Positions 52,914 to 61,088 of a stretch of DNA of 64,000 nucleotides are shown piece by piece (within the stretch, counting starts at the first letter, position 1; the number at the start of each line of letters is the position of its first letter). The position numbers and the translations under genes are program-made. The notes under the pieces were generated by a model that ran no database searches, had not been told where the DNA came from, and saw only the letters and a list, made by a program, of their open reading frames with translations. Where the stretch lies: NCBI GenBank assembly GCA_002393955.1, contig DGSK01000003.1:44013-108012 (forward strand), read 5' to 3'. Source of the DNA: Lachnospiraceae bacterium UBA4364. GTDB lineage: Bacteria; Bacillota; Clostridia; Lachnospirales; Lachnospiraceae.

Positions 52914-53166
52914 CAAGATTCTGTCCGTGAGGTAATGCATTTAATGACGGTTCTGACCGGAGATACGGATAAAGGGGAAATCAATAGTATGTGTGATGTT
53001 TTGGATGCGATTGAGAAAAAGAGATACGAGAAAGGCGAAGATTAGCAGAAAAAAATATGCGATAAGAATGTATAGGAAAGGCATTGACACTGCTGAAATA
53101 GCTGAAATCATAGATACAAATACCGAGACAATTTCAAGTAAGTCTATATATTTTTTAATAAAATAA
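52914..53166 (+). pseudogene. Frameshifted C-terminal remnant of an Rpn-family gene
   Basis: In frame after the HigA stop, codons read 'SVREVMHLMTVLTGDTDKGE' then 'NSMCDVLDAIEKKRYEKGED' and a stop near 53043. In a shifted frame the sequence continues 'KKYAIRMYRKGIDTAEIAEI' to a stop at 53164. Both parts match the C-terminal region of Rpn-family proteins and parallel the intact gene at 44535-45488 ('MCKAMDEIEADVRAEE', 'RGKTVEEIVEFC'). The N-terminal nuclease half is absent. It is a decayed fragment, probably left when the toxin-antitoxin pair or the flanking transporter was inserted. Confidence 0.75.
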
Positions 53167-53188
53167 CCCCGGGGGGGGATTATATAAT
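53167..53188 (+). promoter_or_regulatory. ABC operon promoter region with C4G8 tract
   Basis: Four C residues (53167-53170) are followed by eight G (53171-53178) and then a perfect TATAAT (53183-53188). Any -35 must lie in the AT-rich sequence just left of the tract, so its length would set the promoter spacing. No clear -35 hexamer is seen. GGGAGAGGA precedes the first gene 55 nt downstream. Confidence 0.5.
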
Positions 53189-53244
53189 CTTTTTTTCTGT
53201 AATAAAATCTTGCTGTAATAAATTCAAACAGGGAGAGGAAAACT

Positions 53245-54852
53245 ATGAAAAAAAGATTACTGACACTCATGATGACGGCTGTATTGGCCTTGAGTGCCGT
53301 GGCTTGTACATCCGCCGGTACCGGAAATGAAACAGTTACAGATGGTACTGAGACAACGGAAGCTGCAGAGACTTCCGGAGATGCGACTCAGGAAACAGTA
53401 GAGATCGACGAAGGCAACAGCGGATCCTCTGATAAGATACTTCGTACAGCTGCATCTTTTGCTTATGCAAGTCTTGATGTTCACAAGGAGTACTACGGCT
53501 GGTACACATCAATTTATGGCGTTTCGGAAACACTTTTCAAAATGGATGAAAATATGAATGCTGTTCCGCTGCTTGCTGAGGATGCGGTTGCAGATGGAAG
53601 CGTCTGGACCATTACACTGAAGGATGGTGTGGCGTTCTCTAATGGGAATCCTCTTACTGCAGATATGGCTGTGAGAAATCTTCAGAGACTTGCCGAGGTA
53701 AATGAAAGATTCGCATATCTTGCGGATTTCGAGATGACAGCAGTTGATGACAAGACATTTACTGTTGATACGGGTGATGTATATCCTACGCTTCGTAATG
53801 AGCTTGCAAGTCCCGAGTTTGGCATGATGGATCTTGATGCTACTACGGATTTTGATAACGATCCGATCTGCACAGGACCCTTTGTGATATCAAAGTTCCA
53901 GCCCGAAGGTGATGTGGAAGTAGTCAGAAACGAGAATTACTGGGGTGGTGACGTAAATCTTGCGGGTGCCGTATTCTACTATATGCAGGAAGATGACCCC
54001 AAGCTTCTTGCTATGCAGAGTGGTGAGATAGACTGCTACAACAGCGTATCTTCTGCAGCACTTGCCGTGTATGAGCAGGAACCGGATAAGTATAATGTAG
54101 TGTCTATTCCCGGTGCAAGGCTTCAGTTTTATATCTTAAATGAAAATACTCTCGATGATGCTGTAAGGGAAGCAATCAATCTGACGGTAGATAAGGATAA
54201 GATTGCAGAGTATCTGTCAGGAACAGTATCACCTGCTGTTGGTCCGTTTAATACAAATGCCGCATATGGTAAAGTAACAGTTCCTGCTGTTGACACCGCT
54301 AAAGCTAAAGAAATCCTTGAGGCTGACGGTTATATGCTTAATGCTGACGGTTTCTATGAAAAGGATGGAGAGAAGCTTACTATTAATATAAAATACTATG
54401 CAGCAAGATCACTTGATACTATTGCCATTCTTATCCAAGAGCAGCTTAAGGAAGTAGGAATCGATTCCGTACTTGGTGTTGAGGAAGATCCTGATGCTAC
54501 ATACATTGCAACCGGAGATTTCGATCTTGCCCTTTACTGCATGATCGCTGATAAGGCAGGCGATCCGCTTTACTTCATAGAATCAACACTTATGGATGGT
54601 GCATACTATGACTGTGGCGGATTTGATGATGCTCATTGTGAGGAGCTGATTGGAGAATTGAAATATGAGACCGATACGGTAAAGAGGGCAGAGCTTGCCA
54701 ATGAGATCATTCAGATCGCAATAGATGATAATGCATTTGGTTACGTGGGACTTTTTAACAGCACAACGGTTCTTCGTCCAGGAGTGTCAGGATTTGCAGA
54801 AACTATCCCCTTCGATTTCTATGGGATAGATGCAGATACAACTATTGAATGA
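53245..54852 (+). CDS. Family-5 solute-binding lipoprotein of a peptide/nickel-type ABC importer
   Basis: This 535-residue protein has a lipoprotein signal 'KKRLLTLMMTAVLALSAVAC' and an acidic Thr/Glu linker, then a family-5 solute-binding fold: 'GVSETLFKMDENMNAVPLLAED', 'WTITLKDGVAFSNGNPLTAD', 'CTGPFVISKFQPEGDVEVVRNENYWGG' and 'AREAINLTVDKDKI'-like helix. It captures an oligopeptide, nickel complex or similar ligand at the cell surface. It is the first gene of a five-gene transporter operon; the downstream permease overlaps its stop by 4 nt. The two methyltransferase genes at the end of the cluster hint at a chelated or modified ligand, which is inference. Confidence 0.93.
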   Translation: MKKRLLTLMMTAVLALSAVACTSAGTGNETVTDGTETTEAAETSGDATQETVEIDEGNSGSSDKILRTAASFAYASLDVHKEYYGWYTSIYGVSETLFKMDENMNAVPLLAEDAVADGSVWTITLKDGVAFSNGNPLTADMAVRNLQRLAEVNERFAYLADFEMTAVDDKTFTVDTGDVYPTLRNELASPEFGMMDLDATTDFDNDPICTGPFVISKFQPEGDVEVVRNENYWGGDVNLAGAVFYYMQEDDPKLLAMQSGEIDCYNSVSSAALAVYEQEPDKYNVVSIPGARLQFYILNENTLDDAVREAINLTVDKDKIAEYLSGTVSPAVGPFNTNAAYGKVTVPAVDTAKAKEILEADGYMLNADGFYEKDGEKLTINIKYYAARSLDTIAILIQEQLKEVGIDSVLGVEEDPDATYIATGDFDLALYCMIADKAGDPLYFIESTLMDGAYYDCGGFDDAHCEELIGELKYETDTVKRAELANEIIQIAIDDNAFGYVGLFNSTTVLRPGVSGFAETIPFDFYGIDADTTIE

Positions 54853-55775
54853 TCAGAAATATACTGAAAAAAATTGCTGAAATAGTTTTGATTCTGGTAA
54901 TCTTGAGTTTCTTTGTATTTCTGCTTTTGTATATCGCACCTGGGGATCCGGCTGAAAAAAGGCTGACTTCCCAGGGAGTGGCGATAACAAAGCAGGTACT
55001 TGATGCAGAGCGTGAGAGACTGGGGCTTTTAAAGCCATTCCTCGTGAGATATGGGGAATGGCTGTTGTCCGTTATACGGGGAGATTTTGGAATCTCATTC
55101 AAAGACGATATGCCGGTTGCGCCCAAGCTTTATAAAGGACTCTTAAATACTTTTTTCCTTGCATTTACGAGTCTGTCGGTTTCGCTGACCGTTTCATTTA
55201 TATTGGGAGTGTCTTCTGCTTTAAGGAAGGATAGCATGCTCGATCATGCTGTAAGGATTTATTCATTTATTGCCAATTCGCTTCCGAATTTTCTGATATC
55301 AGTATTGCTTATGTACTTTTTCTGCATTAAGCTTAATATTTTTCCGGTGATCGCTTCCGGTGATATACAGGGGCTGGTCATGCCGGTGCTCTGTCTGTCA
55401 ATACCTATGACAGGGCGTTTTATAAGACAGATAAGGACTGAAGTCTTAAATCAGATGAATGAAGATTATGTCATGGGAATGAAATGTCGAGGTGTAAAGA
55501 AACATTATATTGCATTAAATATAATAAGAAATTCCCTTGGACATATTTTTACGATAGTTGCGATACAGATAGGAACACTTATGGGTGGAAGTGTTGTGAT
55601 CGAGGCCATATTCAGGTGGCCCGGTATAGGAAAGCTTGTAATGGATTCCATAAGTGCAAGAGATTATCCCGTGATCATGGGATTCGTGCTGATCATGGGT
55701 ACAATATACATAGTAGTAAATACTTTGTCTGATATGCTGGATAAGATACTTGACCCGAGAATAGAAAAGGAATGA
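54849..55775 (+). CDS. DppB/NikB-type ABC transporter permease
   Basis: A 308-residue permease with about six membrane helices. The first is followed by 'PGDPAEKRL', typical of the DppB N-terminus. The EAA-loop region reads 'EDYVMGMKCRGVKKHYIALNIIRNSL', and 'GSVVIEAIFRWPGIGKLVMDSISARDYPVIMG' is the conserved C-terminal block of the family. It forms the channel with the next permease. Start overlaps the binding-protein stop (ATGA). Confidence 0.94.
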   Translation: MIRNILKKIAEIVLILVILSFFVFLLLYIAPGDPAEKRLTSQGVAITKQVLDAERERLGLLKPFLVRYGEWLLSVIRGDFGISFKDDMPVAPKLYKGLLNTFFLAFTSLSVSLTVSFILGVSSALRKDSMLDHAVRIYSFIANSLPNFLISVLLMYFFCIKLNIFPVIASGDIQGLVMPVLCLSIPMTGRFIRQIRTEVLNQMNEDYVMGMKCRGVKKHYIALNIIRNSLGHIFTIVAIQIGTLMGGSVVIEAIFRWPGIGKLVMDSISARDYPVIMGFVLIMGTIYIVVNTLSDMLDKILDPRIEKE

Positions 55776-55791
55776 GTTATATTAAAGAATA

Positions 55792-56616
55792 ATGAAGAAA
55801 AGGATCAGCAGAAAAAAAGCCGTAAAGATAAAGCTCGTGATAATGGCAGCCCTCGCATTGTCAGTTGTTTTTCTGACACTTTTTGCCGGAGTCATTGCGA
55901 AGAATGATCCGTATCAGACTTGTGCTACATCTATTAGAACAGCTCCTTGCGTTGACTATCCCTTTGGAACGGATAATCTGGGACGCTGCATATTTGCAAG
56001 AGTCCTGTACGGCGGAAGAACCACTATTGCAGCAACATTTGCCCTTGTGTTCATCTCTTTTGCCATAGGGACTGTGATCGGTATGGTCTGCGGATACTAT
56101 GGAGGGCTCATAGACCGTTTACTTATGAGACTTGCAGATATCACGCTGGGATTTCCGCAAATGGTAGTTGCCATTGCGGTGGCCGGCATACTCGGAGGCG
56201 GTATCAAAAGCGCTATGATAGCTTTAGGCATAACCATGTGGGTGAGTTTTGCGAGGCTTGCAAGAAGTCATACCTTTTCTATCAGGAGTGCAGCTTTTGT
56301 ACAGACTGCACGCTTTGCGGGTAAAAATGATGCATACATAATAATGGTACATGTTTTCCCGAATCTTTTGGCACCGGTGTTAACAAATGCATTGACGCAG
56401 ATCGGTACTACCATGATAGGGCTGTCCGGACTTTCATTCCTTGGACTCGGTGTCATTCCGCCTGCTGCAGAATGGGGGGCTATGATAAGCGAGGCCAGAG
56501 CATATATTCAGATTGCACCCTGGGCGGTGATATATCCTTCAGTCGCTACGATAATTACAATAATCATTTTTAATTATCTGGGAGATGTCATTATGGATTA
56601 CAGGGAGGTCAGATGA
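55792..56616 (+). CDS. DppC/NikC-type ABC transporter permease
   Basis: A 274-residue permease with the usual DppC start (basic region, one helix, then 'YPFGTDNLGRCIFARVLYGGRTTI'). The EAA loop is 'AAFVQTARFAGKNDAYIIMVHVFPNLL', and 'GLSGLSFLGLGVIPPAAEWGAMISEAR' is the hallmark C-terminal segment. It pairs with the preceding permease and overlaps the next ATPase gene by 4 nt. Confidence 0.94.
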   Translation: MKKRISRKKAVKIKLVIMAALALSVVFLTLFAGVIAKNDPYQTCATSIRTAPCVDYPFGTDNLGRCIFARVLYGGRTTIAATFALVFISFAIGTVIGMVCGYYGGLIDRLLMRLADITLGFPQMVVAIAVAGILGGGIKSAMIALGITMWVSFARLARSHTFSIRSAAFVQTARFAGKNDAYIIMVHVFPNLLAPVLTNALTQIGTTMIGLSGLSFLGLGVIPPAAEWGAMISEARAYIQIAPWAVIYPSVATIITIIIFNYLGDVIMDYREVR

Positions 56617-57377
56617 TGTCTGAGACTATTCTTAAGATACAGGATATTTCCCTGACCTATGAGGAATGCCCGGTGGTAACAAACCTGAGCCTGGACGTGA
56701 AAAGGGGCGAACTCTTATGTATCGTGGGAGAAAGCGGCTCGGGAAAGTCAACACTGCTTCGTGCAGTATGCGGGGACGAATCGGTACAGGTGACAGAAGG
56801 CAGTATAATATATGAAGCCTGTGATATCGTCGGAATGAAGGGAGCTGAAAGACAGAAACTCAAAGGCACACGTATAGGATACATACAGCAAAATCCTTAC
56901 GGTGCTTTTAATCCCCTGCGTACAATAGAAGCTCAGTTTCGCGAAACATTAAAGAGTCACGGAAAGACCTTTAGACGAACTGATCTGCGAGAAATATTTG
57001 GAATACTTGAACTAAATAACAGTGATGAGATTTTGAGAAGCAGGCCTTATGAACTAAGTGGCGGGATGAATCAAAGGATAGCGATAGCGGCTTCTTTTAT
57101 CCTGAGGCCGGAGCTTCTCTTATGCGACGAGATAACAAGTGCTCTGGATGTAACTACTGCGGCTGCTGTTATGGAGGAGCTGCTTAAGCTTAAGTCAGAA
57201 AATGGTACGACTATAGTGATTGTTACACATAATATAGGACAGGCATCAAACATTGCCGACAGGATTGCAATAATGTATCAGGGGAAAATAGTTGAATTCG
57301 GTGAATCAGAGAAGGTGCTGATGCAACCGGAGCATGAGTATACAAAAAAGCTTTTAAGAGATGTACCAAGGCTGTAG
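56613..57377 (+). CDS. DppD/NikD-type ABC transporter ATP-binding protein
   Basis: A 254-residue ABC ATPase: Walker A 'GESGSGKST', Q-loop 'GYIQQNPYGAFNPLRTI', signature 'LSGGMNQRIAIAAS', Walker B 'LLLCDEITSALD' and switch His in 'VIVTHN'. The Walker B pattern C-D-E-I-T-S-A-L-D is usual for peptide/nickel importers. It lacks the long C-terminal oligopeptide/dipeptide extension of classical DppD and so resembles the shorter Nik-type. Confidence 0.94.
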   Translation: MMSETILKIQDISLTYEECPVVTNLSLDVKRGELLCIVGESGSGKSTLLRAVCGDESVQVTEGSIIYEACDIVGMKGAERQKLKGTRIGYIQQNPYGAFNPLRTIEAQFRETLKSHGKTFRRTDLREIFGILELNNSDEILRSRPYELSGGMNQRIAIAASFILRPELLLCDEITSALDVTTAAAVMEELLKLKSENGTTIVIVTHNIGQASNIADRIAIMYQGKIVEFGESEKVLMQPEHEYTKKLLRDVPRL

Positions 57378-57421
57378 CCGTTTTATGCAAGCATTATTAA
57401 TATCAGACTGAAGATACAGTA

Positions 57422-58192
57422 GTGAGTGATGGAAAAAGGAATCAGAAAGTGGAGCATATCCTTAAAGGAATTAATCTGAATAAAACTTTCGGTACAAAAG
57501 ACCGGAATATACAGGCACTAAAAGATGTGGATTTTTACATTGATGAGGGAGAACTTTTAGGCATAGCGGGAGAAAGCGGCTCCGGGAAAAGCACTCTTTT
57601 AAATGTAATGTCAGGTCTGATAAGACCGGATTCCGGTGAGCTGTTTTACCGGGAGCAGGAATATACCGGAAAAGGTCCTTCGCAGACAGGCAAATTTCTG
57701 CAGATGATATTTCAGGATGCGAAGAATTCTTTTGATCCGAGATTTACCATGGAACGTTCTCTTTTGGAGAGCAGGCGAAAGAAAACGGACAGAGATGCAC
57801 TTTGCGGTATTTTGAAAGAGGTGGGACTTGATGAAAAACTTCTTAAAAGAAAGGCATCAGAACTGTCAGGAGGACAGTGCCAGAGAATGTCGATTGCCAG
57901 AGCGCTGTATAGTGAAGCAGATATTCTGTTATGTGATGAAATCACAAGTGCTTTAGATGTTTCGTCACAGGCACAGGTTGTCGGGATACTTAAGAGACTC
58001 AATACAGAAAGAAAATTGACTGCAGTTTTTGTTTCTCATGATATTGCGCTGTTATCTATGCTCTGTTCAAGGATCATGGTCATGAAGGACGGAATTGAGG
58101 TGGAGCAGGGAGTGGTGGAAGATATAGTAAGAAGACCGAAACATGAATATACGAAGCTGCTTATCGAAAGTGCAAGAAAGCAGAGCCTGTGA
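57422..58192 (+). CDS. DppF/NikE-type ABC transporter ATP-binding protein
   Basis: A second ABC ATPase of up to 256 residues: Walker A 'GESGSGKST', Q-loop 'QMIFQDAKNSFDPRFTM', signature 'LSGGQCQRMSIARA', Walker B 'ILLCDEITSALD' and His switch 'VFVSHD'. With the preceding ATPase it forms the heterodimeric motor. A GTG at 57449 with AAAGGA eight bases upstream is a better supported start than the GTG at 57422 and would remove nine residues. A short hairpin (TCCGGC-AGA-GCCGGA, about 58244-58258) follows without a T-run. Confidence 0.93.
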   Translation: MSDGKRNQKVEHILKGINLNKTFGTKDRNIQALKDVDFYIDEGELLGIAGESGSGKSTLLNVMSGLIRPDSGELFYREQEYTGKGPSQTGKFLQMIFQDAKNSFDPRFTMERSLLESRRKKTDRDALCGILKEVGLDEKLLKRKASELSGGQCQRMSIARALYSEADILLCDEITSALDVSSQAQVVGILKRLNTERKLTAVFVSHDIALLSMLCSRIMVMKDGIEVEQGVVEDIVRRPKHEYTKLLIESARKQSL

Positions 58193-58287
58193 GATAAATG
58201 TAGCTATTCATGAAAGACTCTCACAGACTAAAAATTTGTAGACATCCGGCAGAGCCGGAATAACAGATATGTGATGAAAAATTACGA

Positions 58288-59160
58288 ATGATGAAAAAAG
58301 CGCATCGGAATATGAATGATAAAGAGTTAAAAAAATCAAATCATGAATACTGGGGAAAGCGATCCTTATCTTATTCAGATGTTAATAAAGAGGAACTGTC
58401 GGGAATACAGCACAAGAAGTGGCAGTTCTTTCTGAATGAGGAGATTCAGAAAATATATCCAGGAATGAGACAGGACATAAGCATCCTGGATATCGGAGCA
58501 GGGCCCGGTTTTATTTCGATAATTCTTTCAGAGCTTGGTTATAAAGTAACGGCTGCAGACTTTTCAAAGGAAATGCTGACAGAGGCTGAGAAGAATTACA
58601 GAGCGGCTGTCCGGTCAGAAAATATGAATCAGGCAGATGGTGCTGAAGGTTGTGGTTTTTATGGCGGTTGTGGCAGAGAGTTTGATGGGACTATTGAGTT
58701 CAGGATCGAAGATGCTATGAATCTTAGTTTTCCGGATGAGAGCTTTGATGTGGTATTTTCCAGAAATCTCACATGGAACCTGACCAATCCGGAAAAAGCA
58801 TACAGAGAGTGGATACGGGTTCTTAAGAAGGGTGGATGCCTGTTGGTGTTTGATGCAAACTGGTATGCCTTTCTCCGTGATGAGGAGAAAAGGCGTGAGT
58901 ATGAAGAAGACAGGAAAAATGTGGCAGCAAAGGGAATGGAAGACTACAATATCGGAGAAAACTTTTATGTAATGGACGAGATAGCCGACAGGCTTCCGCT
59001 TACGGGGGCAGCCAGACCGAAGTGGGATATTGACCTGTTGAAAGGATTGGGAATAGAAGAGGTTACTGCAGATACTGACGTAGGCACTGTGGTTTATTCG
59101 GAAAAAGAACTGATCAACTATGCATCGACACCATTGTTCATGGTAAAGGCGGTTAAATAA
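58288..59160 (+). CDS. Class I SAM-dependent methyltransferase, first of a paralogous pair
   Basis: A 290-residue enzyme with motif I 'ILDIGAGPGFISIILSELGY', an acidic end of strand 2 ('VTAADFS'), and motif 'SFDVVFSRNLTWNLTNPEKAY' leading to 'EWIRVLKKGGCLLVFDANWY'. The block S-R-N-L-T-W-N-L is shared with the next gene, showing common descent. A Cys/Gly-rich insert near 'AEGCGFYGGCGREF' is unusual and not in the partner. The substrate is unknown. It follows the transporter operon and overlaps its paralogue by one base. Confidence 0.88.
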   Translation: MMKKAHRNMNDKELKKSNHEYWGKRSLSYSDVNKEELSGIQHKKWQFFLNEEIQKIYPGMRQDISILDIGAGPGFISIILSELGYKVTAADFSKEMLTEAEKNYRAAVRSENMNQADGAEGCGFYGGCGREFDGTIEFRIEDAMNLSFPDESFDVVFSRNLTWNLTNPEKAYREWIRVLKKGGCLLVFDANWYAFLRDEEKRREYEEDRKNVAAKGMEDYNIGENFYVMDEIADRLPLTGAARPKWDIDLLKGLGIEEVTADTDVGTVVYSEKELINYASTPLFMVKAVK

Positions 59161-59945
59161 TGGGTGAGCTTAAATACATACCCTTTGAGGAAGAACCGGA
59201 GAATATAAAATCAAGAGTAGCTGATTACTGGACGGAGCGTGCGGACAGCTTTTTCGTTCAGCGTCAGCATGAATTAAACAGCGCCAAGGCTGACAGGTGG
59301 CTGGGGGAAATCAATGCGCAGATTGCAAAGGTTGAGGCTGAAAACGGTGCTAAACCGAAATCCCTGCGAATCCTTGACATAGGATGCGGAAGCGGATTCT
59401 TTGAAGTCCTTCTTGGCAGGGAAGGTTATGAAGTAACAGGAATAGACCTTACAGAAGAAATGGTCGTTAATTCCGGGAGACTGATAGAACAGAACGGTCC
59501 ATATACAAATCCTGTAAATGCTATTCAGATGGATGCTGAGAAGCTGGACTTTTTGGATGAAAGCTTTGATGTGGTGATAAGCCGAAACCTTACCTGGACG
59601 CTTCCTCATCCCATAGAAGCATACGGTGAATGGAACAGAGTGTTGAAGAAAGGCGGTATACTTCTCAACTTCGATGCGGAATATGCCAAAGGTGCACATA
59701 ACCTTTACACGGATGATAACATTGCACATAAAGATATAAGCGATAAACTAAAAGACGAATGCCATGAGATATACCATATGCTGACTATCAGCAATTTAGA
59801 CAGACCCGAGTGGGACAGGCAGGTGTTACTTCAGACAGGCTTTTCAAGAGTTGATATAGATGTAAATTTCTGCGACAGGATCTTTGTCGAGCGGGATGAA
59901 TTCTATATCCCGGACAGGATGTTCATGATAGTGGCGGTGAAGTGA
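59160..59945 (+). CDS. Class I SAM-dependent methyltransferase, second of a paralogous pair
   Basis: A 261-residue enzyme with motif I 'ILDIGCGSGFFEVLLGREGY', 'VTGIDLTEEMV', and 'SFDVVISRNLTWTLPHPIEAY' followed by 'EWNRVLKKGGILLNFDAEYA'. It matches the preceding protein along most of the Rossmann core but has a different N-terminus and substrate region. The ATG overlaps the stop of its neighbour (TAATG), so both are made together. Such pairs beside nickel/peptide-type importers suggest modification of a transported small molecule; this is inference. Confidence 0.88.
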   Translation: MGELKYIPFEEEPENIKSRVADYWTERADSFFVQRQHELNSAKADRWLGEINAQIAKVEAENGAKPKSLRILDIGCGSGFFEVLLGREGYEVTGIDLTEEMVVNSGRLIEQNGPYTNPVNAIQMDAEKLDFLDESFDVVISRNLTWTLPHPIEAYGEWNRVLKKGGILLNFDAEYAKGAHNLYTDDNIAHKDISDKLKDECHEIYHMLTISNLDRPEWDRQVLLQTGFSRVDIDVNFCDRIFVERDEFYIPDRMFMIVAVK

Positions 59946-59980
59946 GATGAAAATTAAGGACAAATCCCTTCTCTTTTTGA

Positions 59981-60027
59981 ATACCGGTATAACAGCATAG
60001 GACAACAATATTATGGTATAATACCAT
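59981..60027 (+). promoter_or_regulatory. cysK promoter with two GGTAT/ATACC palindromes
   Basis: ATGGTAT-A-ATACCAT (60013-60027) is a perfect 15-bp palindrome covering a TATAAT (60017-60022) with a TGG extension. ATACCGGTAT (59981-59990) is a second perfect palindrome with the same half-site, about 34 bp upstream. This is a likely operator pair; the regulator is not known. Confidence 0.6.
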
Positions 60028-60104
60028 CATTACTCAGGTTAATTTTTGCGTGCTGTTTTACGGCATGCCTGACATAAATTTTATCTTCAGAAAGGTTAAA
60101 AGCA

Positions 60105-61037
60105 ATGATCTGCGATAACGTACTCGAATACATAGGACACACACCAATGATAAGGCTCAACAGGATGAATGATCCTGAGGCGGCTGAGGTGCTTGTAAAA
60201 TACGAAGGGCTCAATGTGGGCGGCTCAATTAAGACAAGAACGGCCTATAATATGATAAAACAGGCTATTAAGGACGGAAAAATAAAGGATGATACTATTA
60301 TTGTAGAGCCTACCAGCGGCAATCAGGGAATCGGACTTGCGCTGATAGGTGCTGTCATGGGATACGAAACCAGGATCATTATGCCGGACAGTGTCAGTGC
60401 GGAAAGAAGGCTGCTTGTAAGGCATTATGGTGCTGAGGTCATACTTATACATGATGCGGGCGACATTGGAGCATGCATGGATGAGTGTCTGCAGACCGCG
60501 ATCCGTATGTCAGAGGAAGATCCAAGGGTGTATATTCCACAGCAGTTTGAAAATCCGGCAAATCCCAAAGTTCACAAGCATCATACAGGCCTGGAGATAC
60601 TAGAGCAGGTAGCGGGACCGATACACGGCTTCTGCTCCGGCATCGGCACAGGCGGAACCATAAGCGGTATAGGTGAGACATTAAAGGCGCAGTACCCGGA
60701 TATAGAAATCTGGGCAGTCGAGCCGGAAAATGCCGCCATACTTGCCGGTGGAAATATAGGAACCCATATCCAGATGGGGATAGGTGACGGGATCATTCCC
60801 AAGAACCTGAATAGGGAAATATACGATGATATCTATATAGTAACGGATGAAGAAGCAATCAGGACAGCCAAGGATCTGGCCCGCAAGGAAGGCATAATGT
60901 GCGGAATCAGTTCCGGCACAAATGTGGCCGCTGCGCTGAAGCTTGCTAAGAAACTGGGCAAAGGCAAAACGGTAGTCACGGTTTTGCCTGATACTGCAGA
61001 ACGTTATTTTTCTACACCGCTTTTTGAAAACGACTGA
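60105..61037 (+). CDS. cysK: Cysteine synthase A (O-acetylserine sulfhydrylase)
   Basis: This 310-residue PLP enzyme makes Cys from O-acetylserine and sulphide. 'YIGHTPMIRLNRM' is the family start, the PLP Lys lies in 'NVGGSIKTRTAYNMI', the substrate loop is 'EPTSGNQGIGLALIG' and the PLP-phosphate loop is 'GIGTGGTISGIG'. The C-terminal 'CGISSGTNVAAALKLAKK' completes the pattern. 'SIKTR' replaces the common 'SVKDR', a conservative change seen in some homologues. It is monocistronic with a palindromic promoter, suggesting control by sulphur status. Confidence 0.95.
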   Translation: MICDNVLEYIGHTPMIRLNRMNDPEAAEVLVKYEGLNVGGSIKTRTAYNMIKQAIKDGKIKDDTIIVEPTSGNQGIGLALIGAVMGYETRIIMPDSVSAERRLLVRHYGAEVILIHDAGDIGACMDECLQTAIRMSEEDPRVYIPQQFENPANPKVHKHHTGLEILEQVAGPIHGFCSGIGTGGTISGIGETLKAQYPDIEIWAVEPENAAILAGGNIGTHIQMGIGDGIIPKNLNREIYDDIYIVTDEEAIRTAKDLARKEGIMCGISSGTNVAAALKLAKKLGKGKTVVTVLPDTAERYFSTPLFEND

Positions 61038-61088
61038 TACTCTGCGGTGAAGAGCTAAGAAAAAGTGCATATAAAAGGAGGGATTGCC

